A stretch of DNA of 64,000 nt from Roseovarius sp. MMSF_3350 (GCF_030733425.1 NZ_JASHIZ010000013.1:62001-126000), one strand, 5' to 3'. Shown: positions 8,764-18,177, numbered from the stretch's first letter. Translations and numbers: made by a program. Notes: a model not told the origin generated them from the sequence alone.

Positions 8764-9108
8764 CGTCAGCCCCCTGTTAACCACGTACGGCCTGTTAACC
8801 TCGGTAAACCGCGACACGCGCACCGTCGGAATACCACCCGGATACCGACGCGATACCGACGTAGGTTTTCGGCCGTTTTGCCCCATTAACCAAGTTTGAC
8901 TGGCGATTCCCCGCCTCCCTTGCAAGATCGCCATTTGCGCGTTGTGGTCCACCGAATCTCGTGTAAAACGGCGCAAAGCCCAAAAAAACAGGCCCAAAAC
9001 GCAGAAATCGGCCTTGTTTCACGACACTATTTGTTGTGTTTGCCTACAAGATACAGTTAAATCCCGCGCAGGAGGCCCAAGAAACGGGCAGTTGAAGGAG
9101 ACCAGAAA
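8764..9108. promoter_or_regulatory. Long upstream region of the HU gene with repeated motifs
   Basis: 345 bp without a gene. It holds three TTAACC motifs on the plus strand (8777-8782, 8795-8800, 8886-8891), the first two inside a direct repeat CTGTTAACC. It also holds a tandem direct repeat of GATACCGACG (8841-8850 and 8852-8861) with an 11-bp period. TTAACC resembles the CtrA half-site. No clear -35/-10 pair stands out. The last 60 bp are AT-richer and lead to the AAGGAGA ribosome site of the HU gene. Confidence 0.45.
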
Positions 9109-9396
9109 ATGGCAAAACCGATGACCAAAACCCAGCTCGTTGCGGCCCTCGCCGAAGAAATGGGCAGCGACAAGAAAACCGCCACCAGCGCCCTTGATGC
9201 CATGGTGGACATCATCACCAAGGAAGTGTCGAACGGCGGCGCCGTCACCCTTCCCGGCGTCGGCAAGATCTACTGCCGCGAGCGTCCGGCCCGCATGGTG
9301 CGCAACCCCGCCACCGGCGAGCAGATCCACAAGGATGCCGACAAGGTCGTCAAGATGACGATCGCCAAGGCCCTCAAGGACAGCGTGAACGGCTGA
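9109..9396 (+). CDS. HU-family DNA-binding protein
   Basis: A small (95-residue) histone-like protein that bends and compacts DNA as a dimer. The N-terminal KTQLVAALAEEMGSDKKTA helix pair and the VTLPGVGKIYCRERPARMVRNPATGE arm match HU/IHF. The DNA-intercalating segment reads RNPATGEQI. AAGGAGA lies 9 bases before the ATG. It is monocistronic: a long regulatory region precedes it and a terminator follows. Confidence 0.93.
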   Translation: MAKPMTKTQLVAALAEEMGSDKKTATSALDAMVDIITKEVSNGGAVTLPGVGKIYCRERPARMVRNPATGEQIHKDADKVVKMTIAKALKDSVNG

Positions 9397-9420
9397 TCTT
9401 GTAATCCTTTCAGGTTTCGG

Positions 9421-9448
9421 AAAGGGTCGCCCCACCGGCGGCCCTTTT
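9421..9448 (+). terminator. Terminator after the HU gene
   Basis: The stem AGGGTCGCC / GGCGGCCCT has one G-U wobble and a CCACC-type loop, and runs into TTTT. It starts about 25 bp after the stop codon and separates the HU gene from the transporter downstream. Confidence 0.7.
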
Positions 9449-9468
9449 CATTTCAGGACGAGTAGAAT

Positions 9469-10338
9469 ATGGACTTTCGCGCGTTATTCATGGGGCTGGC
9501 CTTTGCCGTCATGTGGTCCAGCGCCTTTACCTCCGCGCGCATCATCGTCGCCGCCGCCCCCCCCGTCAGCGCGCTTGCCCTGCGCTTTCTGATCTCGGGC
9601 ATCCTGGGCGTCCTGATCGCCCGCGCCCTGGGCCAGTCCTGGCGTCTGACACCTGCGCAATGGCGGGCGACGATCATCTTCGGCCTGTGCCAGAACGCGC
9701 TCTATCTCGGCCTGAACTTCGTCGCCATGCAAACGGTCGAGGCCTCGCTCGCCGCCATCATCGCCTCCTCCATGCCGCTGCTCGTCGGCCTCGCCAGCTG
9801 GCTGTTCCTCGGCCAACGCGTCAGCGCCCTGGGCTTTGCCGGCCTCGCCGCAGGCATGGCCGGCGTCGCGCTGATCATGGGCACACGGCTCCAGGGCGGG
9901 GCCGACCTTTATGGCGTCATGCTCTGCATCGGCGGTGTCGTGGCGCTCACCTTCGCCACGCTGATGGTGCGCGGCGCCACCTCGGGCGGCAACTTCCTGA
10001 TGATCGTCGGCCTGCAAATGCTGGTCGGCAGCGCCGCGCTCGGAATCGTCGGCCTCTCGACCGAGACACTCGAAATCGCCTGGTCCTGGCCCTTCATCGC
10101 CGCCTTCGTCTACACCACGCTGATCCCCGGCCTGGCCGCTACGCTCGTGTGGTTCGCGCTGGTCAACCGCATCGGCGCGGTCAAGGCCGCCACCTTCCAC
10201 TTCCTCACCCCGTTCTTCGGCGTGACCATCGCAGCACTCGTGCTTAACGAAGCATTAGGGTTCTGGGATATAATCGGCGTGCTGGTGGTCACGGCGGGCA
10301 TCCTCGCCGTGCAACTCTCGCGCCAGCAAGAAACCTGA
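9469..10338 (+). CDS. EamA/DMT-family permease
   Basis: An inner-membrane drug/metabolite exporter, 289 residues with ten predicted helices arranged as two EamA repeats. The first repeat opens with GLAFAVMWSSAFTSARII and RFLISG; the second ends with FLTPFFGVTIAALVLNEALG, a well-conserved EamA segment. The substrate is unknown; family members export amino acids or metabolites. ATG 9469 is preceded by AGGACGAG. It stands alone between the HU terminator and the convergent aroC gene. Confidence 0.88.
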   Translation: MDFRALFMGLAFAVMWSSAFTSARIIVAAAPPVSALALRFLISGILGVLIARALGQSWRLTPAQWRATIIFGLCQNALYLGLNFVAMQTVEASLAAIIASSMPLLVGLASWLFLGQRVSALGFAGLAAGMAGVALIMGTRLQGGADLYGVMLCIGGVVALTFATLMVRGATSGGNFLMIVGLQMLVGSAALGIVGLSTETLEIAWSWPFIAAFVYTTLIPGLAATLVWFALVNRIGAVKAATFHFLTPFFGVTIAALVLNEALGFWDIIGVLVVTAGILAVQLSRQQET

Positions 10339-10384
10339 GTTCCGGCCCGTCTCTTCCTCTGGCCGAAAATATCCTGGGGTGAGC

Positions 10385-10422
10385 GTCGAAACGCCGTTTC
10401 GACACGAGGGGCAAAGCCCCTC
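10385..10422. repeat. Paired hairpins between convergent genes
   Basis: Two perfect hairpins stand side by side: GTCGAAAC-GCC-GTTTCGAC (10385-10403) and GAGGGGC-AAA-GCCCCTC (10406-10422). They lie between the ends of the EamA gene and aroC, so they may terminate transcription from both sides. The surrounding phrase resembles an intergenic repeat I have seen in roseobacter genomes, but this window holds no second copy. Confidence 0.5.
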
Positions 10423-10460
10423 ACCCAATCAAACCTGCGCGGCGCAGCCGCACGATTGAC

Positions 10461-11564
10461 CTATCCGATCACGCCGCGCGGGCCGTCGCCGACCTGCCCG
10501 CGATGCAACAGCAGGTGATCGAGCACGACACAGGCCATCATCGCCTCGGCGACCGGCACCGCACGGATACCCACGCACGGGTCGTGCCGCCCCTTGGTGA
10601 CCACCTCGGTCGCGCTGCCATCCATCCGGATCGACCGGCGCGGCGTCAGGATCGAGCTGGTGGGCTTCACGGCAAAGCGCACCACGATGTCCTGCCCGGT
10701 GGAGATCCCGCCAAGGATACCACCCGCGTGGTTGCTGCCGTATTCCGGGCCGTTCGCGCCCATGAAGATCTCGTCGGCATTGTCGACGCCCGTCAGCCGC
10801 GCCGCGGCCATACCCTCGCCGATCTCGACGCCCTTGACGGCATTGATGCTCATCATCGCGGCGGCCAGATCGGTGTCCAGCTTGCCATATACCGGCGCGC
10901 CCAGCCCCGCGGGCGCCCCGCGACACACCACTTCGATCTCTGCCCCAACCGAGTTCTGCGCCTTGCGGATGCCTTGCAGGTACTCTTCCCACACCGACAC
11001 CGCACCCGCATCGGGCAGGAAGAAATCATTGCGGTCGATCTCGGCCCAATCGATCCGGTCGGCGTCGATCGTCACCTCCCCCATCCGCGTCATGTAGCCT
11101 TTCACCTCCAGGCCCGGCGCAAGGCTTGCCAGCGCGGCCCGCGCAAGCCCGCCCGCCGCAACCCGCGCGGCCGTCTCGCGGGCGGAACTGCGCCCGCCGC
11201 CGCGATAGTCACGGATACCGTATTTCTGGTGATAGGTGATGTCGGCATGGCCGGGCCGGAAGGTCTGGGCGATGTCGCCATAATCCTTCGACCGCTGATC
11301 GGTGTTCTCGATCATAAGCTGTACCGGCGTGCCGGTTGTCTGCCCTTCGAACACCCCCGACAGGATCTTCACCGCGTCCGGTTCCTTGCGCTGCGTGGTA
11401 TGCTTGCTCTGCCCCGGGCGTCGCTTGTCCAGGAACTGCTGCAGAAACGCCTCGTCCACCGGAACGCCCGGCGGACATCCGTCAACGGTCGCGCCCAGGG
11501 CGGGCCCGTGACTTTCGCCCCAGGTGGTGACGCGAAACAGATGTCCGAACGTATTGAGGCTCAT
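10461..11564 (-). CDS. aroC: Chorismate synthase
   Basis: Makes chorismate from 5-enolpyruvylshikimate 3-phosphate with reduced FMN, the last shared step of aromatic amino-acid synthesis. The 367-residue length is normal. The three family signatures are present: [18 protein letters not shown] near the start, the [20 protein letters not shown] block, and the C-terminal [28 protein letters not shown] precedes the ATG. It is a single gene converging on the EamA gene. No other aromatic pathway gene is adjacent, though a small chorismate mutase lies near 52.5 kb. Confidence 0.97.
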   Translation of the reverse strand: MSLNTFGHLFRVTTWGESHGPALGATVDGCPPGVPVDEAFLQQFLDKRRPGQSKHTTQRKEPDAVKILSGVFEGQTTGTPVQLMIENTDQRSKDYGDIAQTFRPGHADITYHQKYGIRDYRGGGRSSARETAARVAAGGLARAALASLAPGLEVKGYMTRMGEVTIDADRIDWAEIDRNDFFLPDAGAVSVWEEYLQGIRKAQNSVGAEIEVVCRGAPAGLGAPVYGKLDTDLAAAMMSINAVKGVEIGEGMAAARLTGVDNADEIFMGANGPEYGSNHAGGILGGISTGQDIVVRFAVKPTSSILTPRRSIRMDGSATEVVTKGRHDPCVGIRAVPVAEAMMACVVLDHLLLHRGQVGDGPRGVIG

Positions 11565-11771
11565 GCCGTTTCTCCTTTGCGGCCTGATCTACCCGTGCAC
11601 CCCTGCCGTCTCAAGCAAATTCGCCGAAGGCCCGCGACCGGCAGGAGACACGTCGCGCGTTTGCGATTGGTCACTCGAAGGCCCGAGACCGAATCCCGCT
11701 CCGTTGGTTTCGCGGGACCAAAGGCCGGAATAAAGATGGAAAAACGTCCCCAGAACAGGCAGACATCGATA

Positions 11772-13412
11772 ATGACCGACACGCAAGCGCCCCAGCTGCG
11801 GCCCCGCCTGCGCAAACTGGCCGCGGACACCCGCGCCGGAAAGGTGGACCGCCGCGAATTCATCGCGCTTGCCTCGACCTTCGGCGCCAGCGCCGCCGCC
11901 GCTTACGGCCTTCTGGGCAGGACCCAGCCCGCGATGGCACAGGATGGCGACGGCAAGAAAGGCGGCGTACTGCGTGTCGCCATGCGCGTGTTGGAAATCA
12001 CCGATCCGCGCAAGTACGACTGGGCCGAGAAAGGCAACCTCGCCCGCCAGTTCTGCGAACCGCTGGTGCGCTGGAACGCCGACTACAGCTTTACCGGCCT
12101 GCTGCTGGACAGCTGGGACGTGTCGGACGACGCGCAGAGCTACACCCTCAACCTGCGCCGGGGCGTGACGTGGAACAACGGCGACGAGTTCACTGCCGAG
12201 GACGTGATCCACAACATCACCCGCTGGTGCGACATGTCGGTCGAGGGCAACTCCATGGCAGGCCGCATGGCCTCGCTGATCGACGCGGAGTCGGGGCAAC
12301 TGGCCGATGGCGTGATCGAGCAGGTCGACGATCATACGGTGAAGCTGCACCTGCCCCGCCCCGATATTTCGCTCATCGCCAGCATGTCCGACTATCCCGC
12401 TCTCATCGTGCACCGCAGCCATGGCGATGACGCCGACCTTGCCCACAGCCCCATCGGCACCGGCCCCTTCGAACTGGTCTCGATGGATATCGGCACCGGT
12501 GCCGAGGTGAAGCGCCGCGAGAACGGTGAATGGTGGGGCGGCGAGGCTTATCTTGACGGGGTCAGGTTCATCGACTTCGGCACCGACGAAGCGGCCATCG
12601 TCGCAGCCTTCGAAAGCGGCAAGATCGACGTCAACGATGAGACCACGCCGGAACTCATCGACGCGCTGGACGATCTTGGCCTCGTCAAGAGCACCATGCC
12701 CACCGCCAACACCATCGTGGCCCGGATGCGCATGGATACCGAGCCCTACAGCTCGAAGCAGCTGCGCAATGCCGTTCAGATGGCGGTGGACAACAAAATC
12801 GCGCTGCAACTGGGCATCAACGGTGACGGCATCACCGCCGAGAACCACCATGTCGCGCCCTTCCACCCGGAATATGCGGCGCTCCCCAGGAAAGCGCCGG
12901 ATCCCGCCGCAGCCATCGCGTTGGCGAGGTCCGCCGGGCACGGCGAAACCGAGCTGGAGCTGATCTCGATCGAGGGCGACTGGCGCACGGCGACCACCGA
13001 CGCCATCGGCGCGATGCTGCGCGAGGCCGGTTTCAACATCAAGCGCACAGTCATTCCCGGCTCGTCGTTCTGGAACGACTGGACCAAGTTTCCTTTCTCG
13101 ACCACCAACTGGGGCCCGCGCCCCTTGGGTGTGCAGGTGCTCGCGCTGGCCTACAAATCGGGCGCGGCGTGGAACGAATCCGGGCATTCCGACCCGGAAT
13201 TCGATGCCCTGCTGGAACAGGCCGTGGGGGTTTTCGACGCCGACGAACGGCGCGAATATTCCGCCAAGCTGCAAGCCCGCCTTCAGGAGAACGGCGTCAT
13301 CATACAGCCCTTCTGGCGCAACCGGACCAAGCACTTTGCCCCGCATGTGAAGAACGATCAGGTGCACCAGTCCGGCTTCATGCATTTCGAAAACGTCTGG
13401 CTCGACACCTGA
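11772..13412 (+). CDS. ABC transporter substrate-binding protein, family 5 (oligopeptide/nickel type)
   Basis: A 546-residue periplasmic binding protein. The N-terminus has a twin-arginine export signal: DRREFIALASTFGASAAAAY, a hydrophobic stretch and AMAQD. Family-5 features are RQFCEPLVRW, the LRRGVTWNNGDEFTAEDVIHN block and a SPIGTGPFEL loop. Such proteins bind peptides, opines or similar compounds. ATG 11772 keeps the Tat signal near the end; an ATG at 11736 (GGA 7 bases before) adds 12 residues and cannot be excluded. No permease or ATPase is encoded nearby, so it is an orphan component here. A class III aminotransferase gene follows on the same strand, some 560 bp on. Confidence 0.88.
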   Translation: MTDTQAPQLRPRLRKLAADTRAGKVDRREFIALASTFGASAAAAYGLLGRTQPAMAQDGDGKKGGVLRVAMRVLEITDPRKYDWAEKGNLARQFCEPLVRWNADYSFTGLLLDSWDVSDDAQSYTLNLRRGVTWNNGDEFTAEDVIHNITRWCDMSVEGNSMAGRMASLIDAESGQLADGVIEQVDDHTVKLHLPRPDISLIASMSDYPALIVHRSHGDDADLAHSPIGTGPFELVSMDIGTGAEVKRRENGEWWGGEAYLDGVRFIDFGTDEAAIVAAFESGKIDVNDETTPELIDALDDLGLVKSTMPTANTIVARMRMDTEPYSSKQLRNAVQMAVDNKIALQLGINGDGITAENHHVAPFHPEYAALPRKAPDPAAAIALARSAGHGETELELISIEGDWRTATTDAIGAMLREAGFNIKRTVIPGSSFWNDWTKFPFSTTNWGPRPLGVQVLALAYKSGAAWNESGHSDPEFDALLEQAVGVFDADERREYSAKLQARLQENGVIIQPFWRNRTKHFAPHVKNDQVHQSGFMHFENVWLDT

Positions 13413-13523
13413 ACGTGCCCGAAACCGCTTTGAAACCGGCGGCATTGCCCGTGCGCCGAGATTTTTTTATCGAGTCGGTTTCGAGGCTTAGCGAAAAGCC
13501 GTGTGAAAACGAATCAGCGAATA

Positions 13524-13553
13524 TTGACCGCCGCGAATCGCTTCGCCTATACC
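13524..13553 (+). promoter_or_regulatory. Promoter-like pair in the gap before the aminotransferase
   Basis: TTGACC (13524-13529) and TATACC (13548-13553) are 18 bp apart, 110 bp after the binding-protein gene. A strong terminator stands 300 bp downstream. Together they could define a short non-coding transcript. Confidence 0.4.
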
Positions 13554-13559
13554 TTGTAA

Positions 13560-13883
13560 AACTGCATTCCAACGCACGGGGACAGGGGATCGGATCCGTG
13601 CCGGTATCGGGGGACGCCGTGTTGCGAACGGCACTGTGGCACTTCAACATATCGGAACCGCGTCGACACGCGGGGCGCACATCATGATCGCGGCCGTGGC
13701 GACCCGCTGGGGCATTTTCGCCCATGCCGTACGCCGCGCCGTTCCAGCACACTCGATAAAGCATTCCGCGACCAGCAAATCGCGGCAGACCGTCGCCGGA
13801 CAGCAAAGCAAAAGCCCGGCACGGTGATCCTACAACGCGGCAGGAGGGAATGAGGGGCCGAACCAACGGCCCCCTTTCTTTTT
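13560..13883 (+). ncRNA. Possible non-coding transcript of about 320 nt
   Basis: The interval runs from just after a promoter-like TTGACC/TATACC pair to a perfect terminator. Its reading frames are short and lack plausible start sites. I checked by eye for tmRNA, SRP RNA and RNase P landmarks and found none. It may instead be the long 3' region of the binding-protein mRNA. Confidence 0.3.
13854..13883 (+). terminator. Strong terminator upstream of the aminotransferase
   Basis: A perfect 7-bp stem GGGGCCG / CGGCCCC with loop AACCAA is followed by CTTTCTTTTT. It lies 440 bp after the binding-protein stop and 87 bp before the aminotransferase start. Confidence 0.85.
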
Positions 13884-13969
13884 GCACGGGGTCCTATCGG
13901 CGTCTCTGGACAGCCGCCCGCCCCGGTGCCACGTTTGATCAAATCCGCGACTCAGCGACGGGGGCTTTC

Positions 13970-15319
13970 ATGAAAGACGACAATTTCCTGCGCGAGATGA
14001 ACGCGCGACACCTGTGGCATCCGATGGGCCACCCCGGAGAGCAGCAGGAACACGCCCCGACGATCATCAAGAGCGCCGAGGGCGTCGAGATCACCGATAT
14101 CGACGGGCATCGCGTGGTCGATGCCGTGGGTGGCCTCTGGTGCACGAATCTGGGCTATTCCAACGACGCCATCAAACAGGCGATCAGTGACCAGCTGTGG
14201 CAGTTGCCGTACTACTCGGCCTTTGCCGGCACCACCAATCCGCCCGCGATCGAAGCATCCTATGCGGTGCAGGAATTCTTTGCCGAGGACGGCATGGCCC
14301 GCGTCTTCTTCACCTCGGGCGGGTCCGACGCCGTCGACACGGCCCTGCGCATGGCGCGGCAATATCACCGGCTGCGGGGCGAGCCCACACGCACCAAGTT
14401 CCTGTCGCTTAAAAAGGGCTATCACGGTACGCATTGGGGCGGCGCATCGGTCAACGGCAACAACCGCTTCCGCATCACCTACGAGCCGCTTCTGCCCGGC
14501 TGTTTCCACCTGCCCAGCCCGTATACCTATCGCAATCCGTTCGACGAAACCGATCCCGCCAAGCTTGCCGAGAAAATCGCCGCGGCGATGGTGGACGAGA
14601 TCGAATTCCAGGATCCCGGCACCATTGCCGCCTTCATCATGGAGCCGATCCAGGGCGCGGGCGGCGTCATCGTTCCCGACGCCAGCTTCATGAAGCACAT
14701 GCGCGAAATCTGCGACCGCTACGGCATCCTGCTGATCTCGGACGAGGTGATCTGCGGCTTCGGGCGCACCGGCGACTGGTCGGGCGCGCGGCACTGGGGG
14801 GTGAAGCCCGACATGATGACCGTCGCCAAGGGCATCACCAGCGCATACTTCCCCGTGGGCGGCGTCCTCTTGAGCGAGCCGGTCGCGGAGGTGTTCGAGA
14901 CCGCCGATGCAGGCGGCGCGATCTGGACGGGCTACACCTATTCCGCCCATCCGGTCGGGGCCGCCGCGGTCGTAGCCTGCCTTTCGGAAACTCTGCGGCT
15001 GGATACCAGGACCAATGCCGCGGCCCGCGGCACGCAGCTTTACGATGGTGTTCGGAACCTGATGGAAAAGCACGACATCATTGGCGATGTCCGGGGCGGA
15101 CACGGCCTGATGACCGGCATCGAGTTGGTCAGCGACCGTGCAGCCAAAACCCCGATGGACGCAACAACGGTCAAGCGGGTTCACAAGGCCACGTACGAGG
15201 CCGGCGCGATGGTCCGGATCGGGGGCAACAACCTACTGATGTCACCCCCGCTGATCATCACCGAGCAAGAGGTCGACCGCATCCTGTCGGCGCTGGATAC
15301 CGGGTTCGCCGCCGCCTGA
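13970..15319 (+). CDS. Class III aminotransferase (omega-amino acid:pyruvate type)
   Basis: A PLP enzyme of 449 residues that moves an amino group from an omega-amino acid or amine to a keto acid. Visible are the N-terminal HLWHPMGHP segment, FTSGGSDAVDTALRMARQY (phosphate cup), GYHGTHWGGASVNGN, the PLP-binding Asp258 in ISDEVICGFGRTG, and Lys287 in VAKGITSAYFPVGGV, the Schiff-base lysine. It resembles beta-alanine or putrescine:pyruvate aminotransferases; the donor is not determined. ATG 13970 follows a GGGGG run. An upstream ATG at 13850 is rejected because the extension reads through the terminator hairpin. A TTTGATCAAA palindrome lies at 13934-13943. Confidence 0.9.
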   Translation: MKDDNFLREMNARHLWHPMGHPGEQQEHAPTIIKSAEGVEITDIDGHRVVDAVGGLWCTNLGYSNDAIKQAISDQLWQLPYYSAFAGTTNPPAIEASYAVQEFFAEDGMARVFFTSGGSDAVDTALRMARQYHRLRGEPTRTKFLSLKKGYHGTHWGGASVNGNNRFRITYEPLLPGCFHLPSPYTYRNPFDETDPAKLAEKIAAAMVDEIEFQDPGTIAAFIMEPIQGAGGVIVPDASFMKHMREICDRYGILLISDEVICGFGRTGDWSGARHWGVKPDMMTVAKGITSAYFPVGGVLLSEPVAEVFETADAGGAIWTGYTYSAHPVGAAAVVACLSETLRLDTRTNAAARGTQLYDGVRNLMEKHDIIGDVRGGHGLMTGIELVSDRAAKTPMDATTVKRVHKATYEAGAMVRIGGNNLLMSPPLIITEQEVDRILSALDTGFAAA

Positions 15320-15474
15320 TCGCGGCATTTGGCAAGCCGCCACCCGGCGCCCGCGCCCAGGGTTCCCGAAACCGCTGCGCTTTCTGGTCGCATTGGGCGG
15401 ATATTCGCGTATTCGGCCCTAGATTGATCGGTGGCGGTCGCTGTCGCCCGTCGCAACCTGTCAATCTGAGGGCC

Positions 15475-16851
15475 ATGGACACACTCCTGCTTTCGCGCAT
15501 CCAGTTCGGTGCAAACATCTCGTTTCACATCCTGTTCCCGACGATCACCATCGCCTTGGGGTGGGTGCTTTTCTACTTCAAGCTGCGCTTCAACAGCAGC
15601 GGCGAGGAACGCTGGATGGATGCCTACCGCTTCTGGGTCAAGGTATTCGCACTCAGCTTCGGCCTTGGTGTCGTGTCGGGAATCACCATGTCGTTCCAGT
15701 TCGGCACCAACTGGCCCGGGTTCATGGAAACTGTCGGCAACATCGCCGGGCCGCTTCTGGCCTACGAGGTCATGACCGCCTTCTTCCTCGAGGCCGTGTT
15801 CCTCGGCATCATGCTCTTCGGCATGAGCCGCGTTCCGGGCTGGCTGCACACGCTGGCCACGTTCCTCGTGGCGTTCGGCACGACCATGTCAGCCTTCTGG
15901 ATCCTGGTCCTGTCGAGCTGGATGCACACGCCGGCGGGGTTCGAGATGCGCGAGGGCGTGGCCCACGCGACCAACTGGTGGGCGATCATCTTCAACCCCT
16001 CGATGCCGTACCGCGTGACCCATATGCTGCTGGCCTCGGGCCTGACGGTCGCGTTCCTGCTGGCCGGTCTTTCCGCCCTGCGCTGGCTGCGCGGGGACAA
16101 GGGCGCAGACGTGCGCGTCTCGCTGGTCACGGGCCTCGGCCTCGGCGCGTTGCTGATCCCGATGCAGATCTTCGCGGGCGACATGCACGGGCTCAACACG
16201 ATGGAACACCAGCCCGCCAAGGTGGCCGCGATGGAGGGCAACTGGGAGACCCAAGGCAACGCCCCGCTTCTGCTCTTCGCGATCCCGGACGAGATCGCGC
16301 GCGAAAACCGTGCAGAGATCGGCATCCCGAACCTTGCGTCGATCATCCTGACGCACCATGCCGACGGCGAAATTCCGGGCCTCAACGACTTTGTCGCAGA
16401 GGACGGCACCCCTCTTCACCCGCCGGTCGCGCCGGTGTTCTACGCCTTCCGCGTCATGGTCGGCACCGGCATGGCGATGCTGCTGCTCAGCTGGGCCGCG
16501 GTGGGATTCATGGCGTTCCGACGGCGCGGCCCCGAAGGCTTGCCCAAGCCGCTGCTGCTGGCGCTGGTGCCGATGGCCTTTTCCGGCTGGGTCGCCACGC
16601 TCGCGGGATGGTACACGACCGAGATCGGACGTCAGCCGTGGCTGGTCAGCGGCGTGATGACGACCGAGCAAGCCGTGGCCGAAGTCCCCGCACCGATGGT
16701 GGCAACGACGCTGGTCATTTACCTGTCGGTCTATGCCGGTCTGCTGCTGGCGTTTATCGGCGTGCTCTACTACCTCGCCTCCGTCGGACGGCAGGCGAAA
16801 AAGCGCGGCCGCCCCGACCTGCCGGGCCTGAACCCCACACCGGCGGAGTAG
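15475..16851 (+). CDS. cydA: Cytochrome bd-type quinol oxidase subunit I
   Basis: The haem-bearing subunit of a high-affinity quinol oxidase in the inner membrane, 458 residues with about nine helices. The haem ligand His18 sits in FGANISFHILFPTI, the acidic EVMTAFFLEAVFLG helix carries the proton/haem d glutamates, and the GWYTTEIGRQPW motif is intact. The periplasmic Q-loop is short, as in the cyanide-insensitive (CIO) group. The ATG at 15475 is set by homology of the N-terminus; no strong ribosome site precedes it. The subunit II gene begins 8 bp after its stop. No assembly genes (cydCD) or CydX-like ORF are adjacent. Confidence 0.95.
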   Translation: MDTLLLSRIQFGANISFHILFPTITIALGWVLFYFKLRFNSSGEERWMDAYRFWVKVFALSFGLGVVSGITMSFQFGTNWPGFMETVGNIAGPLLAYEVMTAFFLEAVFLGIMLFGMSRVPGWLHTLATFLVAFGTTMSAFWILVLSSWMHTPAGFEMREGVAHATNWWAIIFNPSMPYRVTHMLLASGLTVAFLLAGLSALRWLRGDKGADVRVSLVTGLGLGALLIPMQIFAGDMHGLNTMEHQPAKVAAMEGNWETQGNAPLLLFAIPDEIARENRAEIGIPNLASIILTHHADGEIPGLNDFVAEDGTPLHPPVAPVFYAFRVMVGTGMAMLLLSWAAVGFMAFRRRGPEGLPKPLLLALVPMAFSGWVATLAGWYTTEIGRQPWLVSGVMTTEQAVAEVPAPMVATTLVIYLSVYAGLLLAFIGVLYYLASVGRQAKKRGRPDLPGLNPTPAE

Positions 16852-16858
16852 TAGACGC

Positions 16859-17869
16859 ATGGACATGTTCGGAGACCCCGCGATCTGGTTGCCGCTGGCC
16901 TTCGCCAGCCTGATGGGCCTGTCGATCCTGATCTATGTCTGCCTCGACGGTTTCGACCTCGGGATAGGGGTTCTCTTTCCCTTCGCCACGGAGGCCGAGA
17001 AAGACCGGATGGTTGCGTCCATCGGGCCGTTCTGGGACGCCAACGAAACCTGGCTGGTTCTGGCCATCGGCATCCTGCTGGTGGCCTTTCCCTCCGCGCA
17101 TGGCGTGATCCTGACAACGCTCTACCTGCCGGTCGCCATCATGCTGGTGGGCCTGATCCTGCGCGGCGTGGCGTTCGAATTTCGCGCCAAGGCCCCGGCC
17201 CGGCGCAAGCGGCTCTGGGACCTGTCCTTCTGGATCGGAAGCCTGATGGCGTCGCTGGCCCAGGGCTTCATGCTGGGGCTCTACGTCATGGGCCTCGAGA
17301 TGACACCCTTTACCCTGTTCTTCGGGGCGCTCACGGCTGTCTTCCTGACGGTGGCCTATTCCTTCATCGGGGCCGCCTGGATGATCCTGAAAGCCGAGGG
17401 CGAACTGCAGGTCAAGGCGATCCAATGGGCGCAGGGCGGGATCTGGGGTGTGGTTCTGGGGCTCGGTGCCATTTCGCTGGCCTCGCCCTTCGTCAGCAGC
17501 CGGATCTTCGACAAGTGGTTCACGCTGCCCGAACTTTACTTCCTCGTGCCGCTGCCCGTGATCTCGGCGGGCCTGATCTTCCTGCTCTGGGGCCTGTTGC
17601 GCAGCCTGCCGCGCGAAAGCGACGCGCTCTGCGCCGCGCCGTTCGTCCTGACGATCGCACTGTTCACGCTGGGCTTCATCGGCATGGCGTATTCGTTCTA
17701 CCCCTACGTGGTGCCGGACCGCCTGACCATATTCGAGGCCGCAAGCGCACCGGAAAGCCTGATGATCATCTTCGTCGGCACGCTCGTGGTCCTGCCGATG
17801 ATCATCGGCTACACGGTTCTGTCCTACGTGATCTTCCGCGGCAAGGCGACGGAATTGCGCTATGACTGA
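16859..17869 (+). CDS. cydB: Cytochrome bd-type quinol oxidase subunit II
   Basis: The partner membrane subunit of the oxidase, 336 residues with eight or nine helices. The YVCLDGFDLGIGVLFPF motif and the ANETWLVLAIGILLVAFP segment define CydB/CioB. It begins 8 bp after cydA, so the two form one operon, and the pair would give respiration under low oxygen or when cytochrome c oxidases are blocked. No CydX-type small gene is seen in the 20 bp that follow before the next, convergent gene. Confidence 0.95.
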   Translation: MDMFGDPAIWLPLAFASLMGLSILIYVCLDGFDLGIGVLFPFATEAEKDRMVASIGPFWDANETWLVLAIGILLVAFPSAHGVILTTLYLPVAIMLVGLILRGVAFEFRAKAPARRKRLWDLSFWIGSLMASLAQGFMLGLYVMGLEMTPFTLFFGALTAVFLTVAYSFIGAAWMILKAEGELQVKAIQWAQGGIWGVVLGLGAISLASPFVSSRIFDKWFTLPELYFLVPLPVISAGLIFLLWGLLRSLPRESDALCAAPFVLTIALFTLGFIGMAYSFYPYVVPDRLTIFEAASAPESLMIIFVGTLVVLPMIIGYTVLSYVIFRGKATELRYD

Positions 17870-17889
17870 GGCGCGGAGCGTCTAGCGGT

Positions 17890-18177
17890 TCAGCCGAACC
17901 GCTTCCACGCATCCTGCATCGCCTTCGACATGTCGTCCCAAGCCTTGTCGGCACCGGCCTTGACGTCATTCCACGCCGCCGACTGGTTGCGCTGCAACTC
18001 GTCCAGTTTGACCTGCATCTCGTCGCGCCGTGCACGAAGCTCATTCAGGTGCGCTTCGTATTGTACCTGCGCATCCGCCTGCGCCGTCTCGGCCTGCGCG
18101 CGCATCTTTTCGATGTTATCCTGCCACTCCTTCATCTGGGCTTCGAGTTTCTTCGTATAGGCGTCCTTGTCCGTCAT
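17890..18177 (-). CDS. Small coiled-coil stress-type protein (sll1863-like)
   Basis: A 95-residue charged, almost wholly helical protein. Residues 5-70 form a continuous coiled coil (KLEAQMKEWQDNIEKMRAQA and on), and a conserved tail AGADKAWDDMSKAMQDAW follows. It has no signal peptide or catalytic residues. Proteins of this shape are annotated as sll1863-family stress response proteins; their molecular role is not known. GGGAGGAG precedes the ATG at 18177, which rules out longer in-frame starts. It converges on cydB. Confidence 0.75.
   Translation of the reverse strand: MTDKDAYTKKLEAQMKEWQDNIEKMRAQAETAQADAQVQYEAHLNELRARRDEMQVKLDELQRNQSAAWNDVKAGADKAWDDMSKAMQDAWKRFG

Noticed and set aside
10503..11771. 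N-terminal extension of the binding protein over the antisense of aroC
   Set aside because: It is a mirror of the aroC codons; the true protein starts with its Tat signal at 11772.
13934..13943. An FNR box (TTTGATCAAA) before the aminotransferase
   Set aside because: FNR sites need a 4-bp spacer between TTGAT and ATCAA; here the halves are fused, so it is only a short palindrome.
13850..13969. Upstream ATG (13850) giving the aminotransferase 40 more residues
   Set aside because: The extension is translated from the terminator hairpin, the AGGAGG site is only 2 bases from the ATG, and the added residues look random.
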